The notes beneath the pieces were generated by a model. That model ran no database searches and had not been told where the DNA came from. It saw only the letters and a list, made by a program, of their open reading frames with translations. Below are positions 34,634 to 43,753 of a stretch of 64,000 bases of DNA, one piece after another (the first letter of the stretch is position 1; every line of letters begins with the position of its first letter). This DNA comes from Halalkalibacter alkalisediminis (GTDB lineage: Bacteria; Bacillota; Bacilli; Bacillales; Bacillaceae_D). The stretch is taken from NCBI RefSeq assembly GCF_028610705.1, contig NZ_JAQQWT010000004.1, positions 265,400-329,399 of the forward strand. Reading direction: 5' to 3'. The translations under genes and the position numbers were made by a program.

Positions 34634-36802
34634 ATGAAAATTCGTCTAAGTAAACTAATTAAATTTAGCACGCCATTTTTAATTGCTTTACTTTTGATTG
34701 CTAGTATTCCTTTTCAATCAGTAGAAGCTAGTACATATCAGATTACGAACTATGATATTACTTTCGCCGATGCATTAAAAAGGCAAGTTGATGCAAAAGG
34801 ACAAACCGACAAAAAATATGACACATTTATTCGATCAGATTTTTTAACTGTTGATAATCCTAGTAATCCAAAGTCAGGAACTGTTAATCGTTCGAGTACT
34901 GGAAATGTAACGAATGTTAGAGTTAGAGGTGGCGCAGGGACCCATTTTTGGGAAGTAGGTCAAGTGAAAAGTGGCGACACTTTAACCGTCTTAGGTTCTA
35001 CTAGAGGACAAGATGGCTACATTTGGTACCAAATTGGTTACAACAAGACTTGGGTAAATGCAAGTCCAGCTGATATCGAATATTATCTTAATCCAAATAA
35101 TTTCGAACCAAGTTCAAATCCTTTCTTTCAATTCTTGAAACTATCAGAAAGTGCTGGATTAAATGCTAAGGAACTGAATGATAAGATCTTGTTTGATAAA
35201 GGTGCTTTAAAAGGAACCGGACAAGCGTTTATTAATGCAGGAAACACCCATAAGGTAAATGAAATCTATTTAATTTCACATGCATTATTAGAGACTGGTA
35301 ATGGTTTATCTAGTCTTGCTAGAGGTGTCGAAGTTCAAGGAAAAACCGTTTATAATATGTATGGAATTGGAGCTTTTGATAGCTGTCCACATACATGTGG
35401 GGCCCAATATGCTTATGATCAAGGTTGGTTCACGCCAGAAGCAGCCATTGTTGGTGGGGCTGAATTTGTTGCCCGTAACTATTTGAATCGTGGGCAGGAC
35501 ACACTTTACAAAATGAAGTGGAATCCAGCAAATCCTGCTACTCATCAATATGCAACTGATATTGGTTGGGCTGTAAAGCAGACGACTCGTATGGCTAATC
35601 TCTATGGTATGGTTAGCAATTATACACTATCTTATGATATTCCAAGATATACGAATCAACCAGGTACTCCACCAAACTATTCTGTTCTGAACAGTAAACC
35701 AACTGAAACTCAACCGGCTCTGAAAAAAGGTTATACGACTGCAAACGTCAACTTACGTTCGGAACCAAGAGTGGCAACAAATACGTTAATTACAACTATT
35801 GCGGCAAACCAAGATCTTGAGATCCTGCAAAAGAACAGTAGTAACTGGTACCAGGTCAGAGTAAACAACCGCACAGGTTGGTTATCAGGAGATTTCGTGA
35901 AAGAAACAAAGGTATCGCGGATTCAAGGTGCTAATGCGTATGCGACTTCTGCTCTTATCAGTCAAGAGGGCTGGAATAAGTCAGATGTCGTCATTATTAC
36001 ACGTGGAGATCGCTTCTCAGATGCTTTAGCTGGTGTTCCATTAGCAGCAAAGCATCATGCACCTTTACTATTATCTCGACAAACTCGTCTAGATGACGTA
36101 ACAAAAAATGAAATTAGTCGATTAGGCGCTAAACAAGTTATCGTACTTGGTGGACCATTGGCTATTTCCGATAACGTTGTAAACGAGATCAAAAAAATTA
36201 GTGGTGTAACCAATGTTCGTAGAATTGCAGGGAACAATATGCATGATACGGCTGCTTTAATCGCTAATGAAGTGGCTCCGAATGGTTCAAATCAAGCTAT
36301 TATTGTGAGTGATAACCGTTTCCAGGATGCCCTTTCTGTTGCTTCATATGCCGGGGTCAATGGAATTCCGATTTTACTAGCAAATACAAGCCAAGTACCT
36401 AAAGCTACTCAAGATGCTTTAAAGAAATTAAATGCGAAAGAAACACTTATTATTGGCGGACCACTGGCTATTTCAGAAAGTGTGGCTAAGAACCTTCCAA
36501 GTCCAAAACGAATTGAAGGTGCTACTCGTTTTGATACAAACATTGCCGTATTTAACTATTTCAAACCTAATACGAACAAAGTTTATGTAGCTACATCCGA
36601 GCGTCATGAGGATGCCCTTTCCGGAGCGGCTTTAGCTGCAAAAGAAAATGTTGGAGTTATTCTTGTGGATGGTACAAGATCTATCCACTCTACAACAAGT
36701 ACGAACCTGACTACTAGCAAGTATGGCGATGTCAATGTACTAGGTGGACATTTAGTTATTACCCATAATGTGTATGGTCAAATTAGAAGTTTAGTTGACT
36801 AA
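34634..36802 (+). CDS. Secreted endo-beta-N-acetylglucosaminidase with CWB2 anchors
   Basis: A 722-residue autolysin. A signal peptide covers residues 1-32 (cleavage after VEA). Then come an SH3-like domain (about 93-145), a glucosaminidase domain (about 165-330) with the catalytic Glu220 in SHALLETGNG, and a second SH3 domain (about 365-425). Three CWB2 repeats (PF04122 type, each with a TRGDRFSDALAG-like start) end the protein and anchor it to wall polymers. It cleaves the GlcNAc-MurNAc glycan strand. It resembles LytD/LytG in the catalytic part. The ribosome site AGGAGG is only two bases from the ATG, which is unusually tight; no other start fits. Confidence 0.93.
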   Translation: MKIRLSKLIKFSTPFLIALLLIASIPFQSVEASTYQITNYDITFADALKRQVDAKGQTDKKYDTFIRSDFLTVDNPSNPKSGTVNRSSTGNVTNVRVRGGAGTHFWEVGQVKSGDTLTVLGSTRGQDGYIWYQIGYNKTWVNASPADIEYYLNPNNFEPSSNPFFQFLKLSESAGLNAKELNDKILFDKGALKGTGQAFINAGNTHKVNEIYLISHALLETGNGLSSLARGVEVQGKTVYNMYGIGAFDSCPHTCGAQYAYDQGWFTPEAAIVGGAEFVARNYLNRGQDTLYKMKWNPANPATHQYATDIGWAVKQTTRMANLYGMVSNYTLSYDIPRYTNQPGTPPNYSVLNSKPTETQPALKKGYTTANVNLRSEPRVATNTLITTIAANQDLEILQKNSSNWYQVRVNNRTGWLSGDFVKETKVSRIQGANAYATSALISQEGWNKSDVVIITRGDRFSDALAGVPLAAKHHAPLLLSRQTRLDDVTKNEISRLGAKQVIVLGGPLAISDNVVNEIKKISGVTNVRRIAGNNMHDTAALIANEVAPNGSNQAIIVSDNRFQDALSVASYAGVNGIPILLANTSQVPKATQDALKKLNAKETLIIGGPLAISESVAKNLPSPKRIEGATRFDTNIAVFNYFKPNTNKVYVATSERHEDALSGAALAAKENVGVILVDGTRSIHSTTSTNLTTSKYGDVNVLGGHLVITHNVYGQIRSLVD

Positions 36803-36805
36803 TCA

Positions 36806-36852
36806 TAAAAAAACAGCACGTCATCCATTAGGATTGGCGTGCTGTTTTTTTT
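36806..36852. terminator. Bidirectional terminator between autolysin and TagF-type genes
   Basis: AAACAGCACG and CGTGCTGTTT form the core stem of a longer imperfect hairpin, flanked by A-run and T-run. It serves both convergent genes and overlaps the last codons of the minus-strand gene. Confidence 0.85.
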
Positions 36853-38969
36853 GACTGTATAATTTCATAAATTCGCTTATTAGACTGTTGATCTTTATAT
36901 TTCAGAAATTTCTCCGATCGTTTTACATAGGTTTCCTTCATTTTAAAATCGGTCTTTGCATAGTCTTCAATCAAATCAAGCAAATCATCTACTTGATTCG
37001 TCATTTCTCCTGGTAAGTCTCGTTCTAGATTCAAATGAGACGGTCTACTCCCAATAAACTTTTCCTGATCGAATTGATAATACACAACTGGTTTTTGTAA
37101 GAAACTAAAGTCAAATCCGACACTGGAATAATCCGTAACCATGAACATACTCTCTTTCAGCAATGTTTGTACGTCCATTTCGCCTTGATTAATCACTTTA
37201 ACACGAGCATCTTTAAAGTATGGTGTATACTTTTGCATATTTGGATGTAAACAAAAAATGATGTCAAAGGAGTAGTTGGAGGCTAATTGTTCTAAACGGC
37301 TATGATGGATCAATTCATTGTAACGCTTATAATATTCACTTTCTAAAAAGCGATTTAGATGATCGCCAATCCAATCACGCCAAGTCGGAATAATTAGAAT
37401 CTGTCTTTTTAATGGAAGATCCCCTTCAAACAAGCTATCAAAGCGCGAAAGTCCAGTTACAGCTACTTCGTTCTCTTCATAACCGAAATCATTGATAATC
37501 ATTTTTTTCTCCAAATCAGAACTAACTAAGAACAAATCTGCTTCAAAACCATTGGCACGTTTCCCATAATTCGATACCATATTTTTTGTACCCATAACTC
37601 CGTGCTGCAAAAACACTTTTAACGCGTGAACTTTGCTACTAAACTTTCTTGTGCGAATCGGGTACAAATAGTTGGGATGGTGCGAAGCCAAAACTTTGGT
37701 GGCCATAATCGTCTTCCAAATATGGCTCTTTGTTTTAAAGTATATGACATTGCCATATTTATCAACATTTGCTCGTTCAGGTGAATCTTTGTCTATGACA
37801 TAATAAGCCTTTTTTCTTGGATGATTTTCCCTCATGTAACGAAAAAAATGATAGCCCGTATCTTGAGCTTTATAGGTACGTTCACCAATTAACCAAACAT
37901 CGCGTCTTGCGAACAATTTCCTCAGTAGCCAAGCCCATTGTGTAACAAGATTTAAAAAACGAAATGTACTCTTGGAAAAATGAACAACTTCTAGAGATAA
38001 ATTAGATTTTTTAAATGTGAAATAAGGATTTACCACTGAAACTCTGTCTTTATGATATCCGTACCCTTCATTAGCTAGATATTTAGCTTGGTAGGTAGGC
38101 TTTCTTAATCGGACCATTTTTGCCTTTTTGTGATCGTGTAAAGTAAGTTTTAAATAAACATCATATGTGTCCTCGTCAAGGATGCCGAAATGATTAATCT
38201 GATCTAACTTAAGGGCAACATGGTACTGATACCGATTTAATCCGTAATTTTGCTCTGTTTCCTTTTTCAGAAAATGGGACGTAAAAGGGACTTCGATTTC
38301 TTTACCCGTTCCTCTTGCCTTTAATAAAACAGTACCTTTCAATAGCTTTGAATTTCGTGTAAATAACTTCCCTTTTATATGTAAGACGTTTCTTTTCGAA
38401 TCAATTTGATAAATTAATGTTCTTTTAATCGTATTAGGCTCTTTATTAAAAGCAAATGATATATTTCCTTTTTGAGTAACATACATCAATCCTCTTTGGT
38501 CCTTATAAGTGTATAATTCTACATTTTTCAGAACCATCTGTTCGAATTCACCCAAGCGCATGCAATACTCCACTTTTTCGCTTTTATTTTTATCCCTTAT
38601 AAACTGGGCTCCTTTTGGTAATTCGTCAATCTCTTCCTCGCTTAGAATTTCTTTATCAACGGAAACTCTAATATAGAAATCATACATTCGCTTCTCGTTC
38701 ACTTGCAATCTAGAAATAAGCTTTCGTAAATCGATCCTGAAACTAAACCGATGAGATCGTTCGCACTCGCCTAATTTAATATCATTTTTACTCCCTCGTG
38801 CACGCATAATAAGCTCATTGGTTTGATAACTTATATTTGAGAATAAACCGTGAATATGAATAATCGCTTGATCTTGTATCATGATAAAACGTTTTTTCGT
38901 TTTGGCGCTACGATGTTTTTTTCTAGCTTGAGGAAAAAAGTTTGTTAGCATAATCGATCTAGACACCAC
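36828..38969 (-). CDS. CDP-glycerol glycerophosphotransferase family protein, 713 residues
   Basis: The C-terminal half (from about residue 355) is a CDP-glycerol:polymer glycerophosphotransferase domain. It has FLQHGVMGTK (456-462), the PTWRDW stretch, and FMVTDYSSVGFDF. It would add glycerol-phosphate (or another polyol phosphate) units to a wall polymer. The first 330 residues form two beta-rich modules whose ends align with each other and with those of the 999-residue paralogue (for example NPYFTFKKSNLSLEVV at 314-329). It stands apart from the tag genes, beyond tagO. The start GTG 38969 has only AGG as ribosome site; a start further in, at ATG 38951, is possible. Confidence 0.85.
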   Translation of the reverse strand: MVSRSIMLTNFFPQARKKHRSAKTKKRFIMIQDQAIIHIHGLFSNISYQTNELIMRARGSKNDIKLGECERSHRFSFRIDLRKLISRLQVNEKRMYDFYIRVSVDKEILSEEEIDELPKGAQFIRDKNKSEKVEYCMRLGEFEQMVLKNVELYTYKDQRGLMYVTQKGNISFAFNKEPNTIKRTLIYQIDSKRNVLHIKGKLFTRNSKLLKGTVLLKARGTGKEIEVPFTSHFLKKETEQNYGLNRYQYHVALKLDQINHFGILDEDTYDVYLKLTLHDHKKAKMVRLRKPTYQAKYLANEGYGYHKDRVSVVNPYFTFKKSNLSLEVVHFSKSTFRFLNLVTQWAWLLRKLFARRDVWLIGERTYKAQDTGYHFFRYMRENHPRKKAYYVIDKDSPERANVDKYGNVIYFKTKSHIWKTIMATKVLASHHPNYLYPIRTRKFSSKVHALKVFLQHGVMGTKNMVSNYGKRANGFEADLFLVSSDLEKKMIINDFGYEENEVAVTGLSRFDSLFEGDLPLKRQILIIPTWRDWIGDHLNRFLESEYYKRYNELIHHSRLEQLASNYSFDIIFCLHPNMQKYTPYFKDARVKVINQGEMDVQTLLKESMFMVTDYSSVGFDFSFLQKPVVYYQFDQEKFIGSRPSHLNLERDLPGEMTNQVDDLLDLIEDYAKTDFKMKETYVKRSEKFLKYKDQQSNKRIYEIIQSKKTARQS

Positions 38970-39065
38970 CTTTTACCTGTTCCACCTAACTCTTCTTTTA
39001 AGAGTAAAAGCAATATCTAATCTATTCTATAGTCAGTGCTTTGAATTTTCAAGTTATTCCCATAA

Positions 39066-39098
39066 CAAAAATAAGAAAACAGGATCTGTTTTCTTATT
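39066..39098 (-). terminator. tagO terminator
   Basis: AATAAGAAAACAG and CTGTTTTCTTATT are 13-base perfect arms over a 3-base loop, followed by TTTGTT on the minus strand. Confidence 0.85.
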
Positions 39099-39121
39099 CC
39101 ACCTTTATGATCGTTTCAAAC

Positions 39122-40201
39122 CTAATCCCTCTTTAAAGATTGCGTAAGTAGAGAAAGTTTCTTAACTGCTTTTAAGATCGGTGCCCTTTCTTTTCCGATC
39201 AATCCGATAAATTCGGCGAATAGTTGGATATTGACCATTAAGACCGTAATGATAATTAAGGAGCCCCAAAAAGCAGAATTAGATAGAGCAAGTGCCGCCA
39301 CACTAAATAATATGCTGATCCCATAAATAATCATCACTGTTTCACGGTGACCATATCCCATTTCTAATAATCGATGGTGAAGGTGGCCTTTGTCCGGTGC
39401 AGAGATCTTTTGTTTGTTTAAGGCTCTTCTAATAATGGCAAAAAAAGTATCAATAATCGGTACCCCTAAGATGATTAATGGTACAAGTAAACTAAGGGCC
39501 GTTACACTCTTATAAAAGCCCAATATCGAGATAATCGCGATGCTATAACCAAGAAATAACGAGCCTGTGTCACCCATAAATAATTTAGCTGGATGAAAAT
39601 TATAAAATAAAAACCCAACCGTACTTCCAATTAACACAACGGAAAAAGCAATGACAGTCGTTTGGGCAATTGGATTGAACAACGCCATCACTAATATGGT
39701 TATGATCGCGATGGTCGCAACACCACCAGCTAAACCATCCAAGCCGTCAATTAAATTAATGGAATTCACAATCGCAACAATCCAAAAAACCGTTACCACA
39801 TAACTTAAAATCCCAAATTCAAGATGTTCAATAAACGGAAGCGACACGTACTCAATTCTGAGTCCTGAGGAAACAACAACCACAGCTGAAGCGATTTGGG
39901 CAATGATTTTAACTTTAGCACTTAACGCATAACGGTCATCGACAATTCCCGTTATAACCAGGATCACAGCTCCAATCATAATTTCAACCATGTATTCGCT
40001 TTGTGGCATTAATATCAAACAACCAGCTATCGTTCCTAGGATGATCGCGATTCCACCAAGGCGTGGTTTAACTTCTTTATGTACTTTTCGGCTGTTTGGC
40101 TGATCAACAAAACCGTATTTTTTTGAAAACCGAATGATGAATGGCAACGTTATGACAGAGACGACAAATGCCACTAGAAGCCCTAATACATAATATAGCA
40201 T
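39122..40201 (-). CDS. tagO: TagO-type undecaprenyl-phosphate GlcNAc-1-phosphate transferase
   Basis: A 359-residue polytopic membrane enzyme of the MraY/WecA/TagO family with about ten membrane helices. It transfers GlcNAc-1-P onto undecaprenyl phosphate, the committed step of WTA (and teichuronic acid) synthesis. Diagnostic motifs are NSRKVHKEVKPRLGG, LIDGLDGLAGG, KLFMGDTGSLFLG and the cytoplasmic HLHHRLLEMG histidines. It is preceded in the same direction by a GT2 gene 64 bases away and ended by a strong terminator. Confidence 0.93.
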   Translation of the reverse strand: MLYYVLGLLVAFVVSVITLPFIIRFSKKYGFVDQPNSRKVHKEVKPRLGGIAIILGTIAGCLILMPQSEYMVEIMIGAVILVITGIVDDRYALSAKVKIIAQIASAVVVVSSGLRIEYVSLPFIEHLEFGILSYVVTVFWIVAIVNSINLIDGLDGLAGGVATIAIITILVMALFNPIAQTTVIAFSVVLIGSTVGFLFYNFHPAKLFMGDTGSLFLGYSIAIISILGFYKSVTALSLLVPLIILGVPIIDTFFAIIRRALNKQKISAPDKGHLHHRLLEMGYGHRETVMIIYGISILFSVAALALSNSAFWGSLIIITVLMVNIQLFAEFIGLIGKERAPILKAVKKLSLLTQSLKRD

Positions 40202-40265
40202 TTTGTACTTCCTCCTTCTCCATATCGCAGCACACCCGAAAGAAAGATGTCCCCATCCGAAGCCC

Positions 40266-41027
40266 CTATGCTTTCCTTAGGCCATTCCATGCGTAATTAA
40301 TAAAAACGTAACAAGCTTTGAAGAAAGGAAGATTTTCAAATTCACGATAGATCTTCCAATTTCGTTTGGCTGCGTTTAGCTTGTTACTCGAAATTGAATT
40401 CTTTACTTTTCTATACCAGGCGAGGTCTTCTTGGAGTCCATATGCGACATGTCCATTTTTCAAAATCGATAACCAAAGCACAAAATCCTGTCTCGTTCGT
40501 ATTGTTGGCATTTGGACCTTCCCTAATACCTCGATGTTTAACATAACCGTCAAACAACCAATAATTGTATTTTTTAACAAGGACTCATACGTTACCACCT
40601 TTGGTACAGAAATCACCTTTCCACGTTCTGAGCCATCTTCATTTAAAAGTTGGTACCCTGTAAAACTAAAGAGCTTCTGTCCATCTTCCATAAAAGCTAC
40701 TTGCTTCTCAAGCTTTTCAGGGCGCCACAAATCATCACTGTCTAAGAAAGCTACATATTTTCCAACAGCTTTTTTTATTCCTGTATTCCGGGCTACAGCA
40801 GCACCCATGTTGGTTTCTAAGCATTCATACTTGATTCGATCATCCTTTTCCTGAAAGCTACGAATGATCTCTTTACTTTGGTCATTGGAGCAATCATCGA
40901 CTACTATTAGCTCCCAATTTGAATAGGTCTGTGCCGTTACAGAATGGATCGTCTCCGTAACAAATCGTTCAGCATTATACACGGGTGTTACAATCGAAAC
41001 TAAAGGTTTCTCGGTTGCTGATGACAT
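40266..41027 (-). CDS. Family 2 glycosyltransferase, TuaG-like
   Basis: A 253-residue GT2 enzyme of GT-A fold. It has the nucleotide-sugar binding VSIVTPVYNAERF, the central DDCSNDQS, and the DXD-like LDSDDLW, and no membrane domain until a weak C-terminal hydrophobic stretch. Length and sequence recall TuaG of the B. subtilis teichuronic acid operon. With ugd, gtaB and a polymerase next to it the role is likely transfer of one sugar of an acidic wall polymer. An AAAAGGAG site precedes the ATG. Confidence 0.8.
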   Translation of the reverse strand: MSSATEKPLVSIVTPVYNAERFVTETIHSVTAQTYSNWELIVVDDCSNDQSKEIIRSFQEKDDRIKYECLETNMGAAVARNTGIKKAVGKYVAFLDSDDLWRPEKLEKQVAFMEDGQKLFSFTGYQLLNEDGSERGKVISVPKVVTYESLLKNTIIGCLTVMLNIEVLGKVQMPTIRTRQDFVLWLSILKNGHVAYGLQEDLAWYRKVKNSISSNKLNAAKRNWKIYREFENLPFFKACYVFINYAWNGLRKA

Positions 41028-41236
41028 GGTGCTTAACTCCTTTTAAAAAAAATCATTATGAATAAAGCTTGTCCCAAACGAATTCAGTATTCCTTTTATG
41101 AACAAGCCTTTACACTGTTTCATCTATCTTTTTTTCCTATTTGGACTAAATGGTGATGTCCTATCCGATTTACTTTGTATTGAAAGTATTTACAGTTACA
41201 GGATTTATTAACCGTTTATTTGTGAGTTTTCTAAAA

Positions 41237-41294
41237 CAAAAAAAGGGTGAGCCTAATGACTAATCAGAATCTCATTAGTTCATTTGGCCACCCT
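41237..41294 (-). terminator. ugd terminator
   Basis: AGGGTG...CACCCT outer arms close a long imperfect hairpin that runs into TTTTTTTG on the minus strand. Nothing else is seen in the 309-base gap 41028-41336. Confidence 0.75.
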
Positions 41295-41336
41295 CATAAA
41301 TGTGAGAAGGACAATTTAATTTAAATACTCTTTCTC

Positions 41337-42641
41337 CTATTGGACAATTGGTCTTCCAACAGAAGCATAATAATAACCAAGCTTCCCTAGTTTGATCGGA
41401 TCAAACAGATTACGCCCATCAATGATGATCGGCCTCTTCATTTCTAATTTTAGAAGCTTTACATTCATTTCTTTGAACTCTTGCCAATCCGTTAAGATTA
41501 AAATGGCGTCTGCGTCTTTTACTGCCTGGTCAAGAGTCGCTGCCGCTTGTAGATTCTTGATTACTTCTTTAGCTTTCTCTGTTGCAACCGGGTCATAACA
41601 AACAACGTCGACTCCTTCCTGCTCCAGTCGAGGAACAAGGTCTACAGCAGGGGCTGCTCTCATGTCATCTGTATTCGGTTTAAATGCAAGTCCAAGCACT
41701 GCCACTTTTTTTCCTTTAAGTCCTTCATTGCCAAAGGCATAGCGTAATTTTTCAATGAATCGTAAACGTTGTTCCTTGTTCACTTCTTCTACGGCAGGAA
41801 CAATTTTCAAGCGATAGCCTGCCTTTTCTCCCATTTTCACTAATGCTTGAGTATCCTTTGGAAAACAAGAACCTCCATAGCCAATTCCGGCTTGTAAAAA
41901 TGCTTTTCCAATGCGTTGATCATAGCCCATTCCCTCTGCCACTTTCTCGACATTAGCCCCTGTTGCTTCACATAGGTTAGCCACTTCGTTAATAAAGCTT
42001 ATCTTTGTCGCTAAAAAAGCATTGGCTGCGTATTTCGTCATTTCAGCCGTCTCAACATCCGTAACGACAATCTTTGTTTGAAACGGCTCATGTAGCTTTT
42101 GCAAGACTTTCTCTGCTCTATCTGATTCGATCCCTAAAATAGCTCGTTCCATCTGAAATGTATCTTGTATCGCTGACCCTTCACGAAGAAATTCCGGATT
42201 AGAAGCAATGTCAAAATTAGAGTGTCCCGCTGTATCGCTGACCATTTTTTTAATAATCTGGCCTGTGCCAACCGGGACGGTACTTTTAGTCACAATCACT
42301 TTATAGTCTGTTAAGTTTTCACCTATCGAGCGTGCCGCAGCTTTAATATAACGTAGATCTGCCTCTCCATTCTCTTTTGCTGGTGTACCAACTGCTATTA
42401 TAATAAGCTCGGCTCCCTCCATTCCCTCACGTATTTGAGAAGTGAAGTGAAGACGGCCTTCTTTTACATTTTTCAACATAAGTTCTTTTAAGCCAGGTTC
42501 ATAAATAGGTACAATCCCTTTTTTAAGATGATTCACTTTTACTTCATCAATATCAACGCAAGTAACTTGATTCCCTTTATCACTATAACAAACACCGGAA
42601 ACGAGCCCAACGTAACCCGTACCAATGACGCAAATCTTCAC
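41337..42641 (-). CDS. ugd: UDP-glucose 6-dehydrogenase (TuaD-type)
   Basis: A 434-residue enzyme that oxidises UDP-glucose to UDP-glucuronate with NAD, the precursor for teichuronic acid or acidic exopolysaccharide. It has the N-terminal GTGYVGLVSG nucleotide-binding motif, the catalytic Cys259 in GYGGSCFPKDTQAL, and a complete C-terminal UDP-binding domain. It is directly downstream of gtaB (15 bases), which makes its substrate. Confidence 0.96.
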   Translation of the reverse strand: MKICVIGTGYVGLVSGVCYSDKGNQVTCVDIDEVKVNHLKKGIVPIYEPGLKELMLKNVKEGRLHFTSQIREGMEGAELIIIAVGTPAKENGEADLRYIKAAARSIGENLTDYKVIVTKSTVPVGTGQIIKKMVSDTAGHSNFDIASNPEFLREGSAIQDTFQMERAILGIESDRAEKVLQKLHEPFQTKIVVTDVETAEMTKYAANAFLATKISFINEVANLCEATGANVEKVAEGMGYDQRIGKAFLQAGIGYGGSCFPKDTQALVKMGEKAGYRLKIVPAVEEVNKEQRLRFIEKLRYAFGNEGLKGKKVAVLGLAFKPNTDDMRAAPAVDLVPRLEQEGVDVVCYDPVATEKAKEVIKNLQAAATLDQAVKDADAILILTDWQEFKEMNVKLLKLEMKRPIIIDGRNLFDPIKLGKLGYYYASVGRPIVQ

Positions 42642-42656
42642 TTTCCATCACCACCT

Positions 42657-43538
42657 TTAATCAAGCTTACGTACAATATCTTTTAACATCGTCGTTACAG
42701 AATCTGCTAAATCCTCTCTCATAAGAGCAAACTCCAACGTTGCTTGAATGAAACCTAGCTTATCGCCAATATCATATCTCTTCCCTGAGAAGTGATAGCC
42801 AAATAGATCTTGCTTCTTCGTTAACTCCTCTAGAGCATCGGTTAATTGAATTTCATTCCCTCTTCCTGGCTCTAACCTTCCTAAAATCGTTAATATTTCT
42901 GGTGTTAACACATATCTCCCCATAATGGCTAAATTGGACGGAGCTTCTTCCATCGTTGGTTTTTCAATTAATGATTCAATCTTATATAAATGGTTGTTCC
43001 ATTTATTTGCGCTATGTTTAATGACGCCATATTTTGAGAGTTCACTCGGTTTTACCTCTTGAACACCAATGATAGAAGAATTTGTGGCTTCAAATTGGTT
43101 TAACAGTTGCTTTAAACAAGGATCTCCCTCATTCACGACTACGTCATCTCCAAGCATGACCGCAAACGGTTCGTTATCAATGAATTTCCTAGCACACCAT
43201 ATCGCATGCCCTAATCCCTTTGGTTCCTTCTGCCGAATGTAATGGATATCGGCCATCTCTGAAATATGTCTCATTTCTCTTAAACTTTCTACCTTTCCCT
43301 TGTTTAAAAGACTTTCTTCAAGTTCAAAAGAACGATCAAAGTGATCTTCTATCGCCCTTTTTCCGCGTCCTGTCACAATGAGAATATCTTCAATCCCCGA
43401 TTCAACGGCTTCTTCAATAATATATTGAATCGTCGGTCGATCGACAATCGGCAGCATTTCTTTAGGCTGCGCCTTCGTCGCCGGCAAAAATCTTGTTCCT
43501 AAGCCAGCTGCAGGTATAATGGCTTTTTTTACCTTCAA
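42657..43538 (-). CDS. gtaB: UTP-glucose-1-phosphate uridylyltransferase (GtaB paralogue 1)
   Basis: A 293-residue GalU/GtaB enzyme making UDP-glucose. The pyrophosphorylase signature [26 protein letters not shown] is split here into its two blocks ([14 protein letters not shown] and PKEMLPIVD). [14 protein letters not shown] and GDDVV are also present. The TTG at 43538 gives the usual MKVKK start with AGGGGTG six bases upstream; a GTG at 43547 adds three residues. It pairs with ugd. A second copy lies at 62500-63387 and differs mostly in the C-terminal half. Confidence 0.93.
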   Translation of the reverse strand: MKVKKAIIPAAGLGTRFLPATKAQPKEMLPIVDRPTIQYIIEEAVESGIEDILIVTGRGKRAIEDHFDRSFELEESLLNKGKVESLREMRHISEMADIHYIRQKEPKGLGHAIWCARKFIDNEPFAVMLGDDVVVNEGDPCLKQLLNQFEATNSSIIGVQEVKPSELSKYGVIKHSANKWNNHLYKIESLIEKPTMEEAPSNLAIMGRYVLTPEILTILGRLEPGRGNEIQLTDALEELTKKQDLFGYHFSGKRYDIGDKLGFIQATLEFALMREDLADSVTTMLKDIVRKLD

Positions 43539-43660
43539 GCATTTCACCCCTAACTTAACAACTCCATATTAAAACGTATTCTTAGTTTGCTCGGGTCATG
43601 ACCATTCCTTTATACGAACTTGGGATCCATCATTGATTTTATGTTAAGAAGCCAACTCTA

Positions 43661-43690
43661 AAAACAAAAAAAGACCGCAGACGGTCTTTC
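43661..43690 (-). terminator. Terminator of the polymerase gene
   Basis: AAAGACCG and CGGTCTTT form a perfect 8-base stem with a 4-base loop, followed by a run of T on the minus strand. Confidence 0.85.
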
Positions 43691-43753
43691 TTCGAGTTAT
43701 TTGTAGGCATTGCACTATTTTTTAACATAAATTAAAAACATACCTATTTAATG

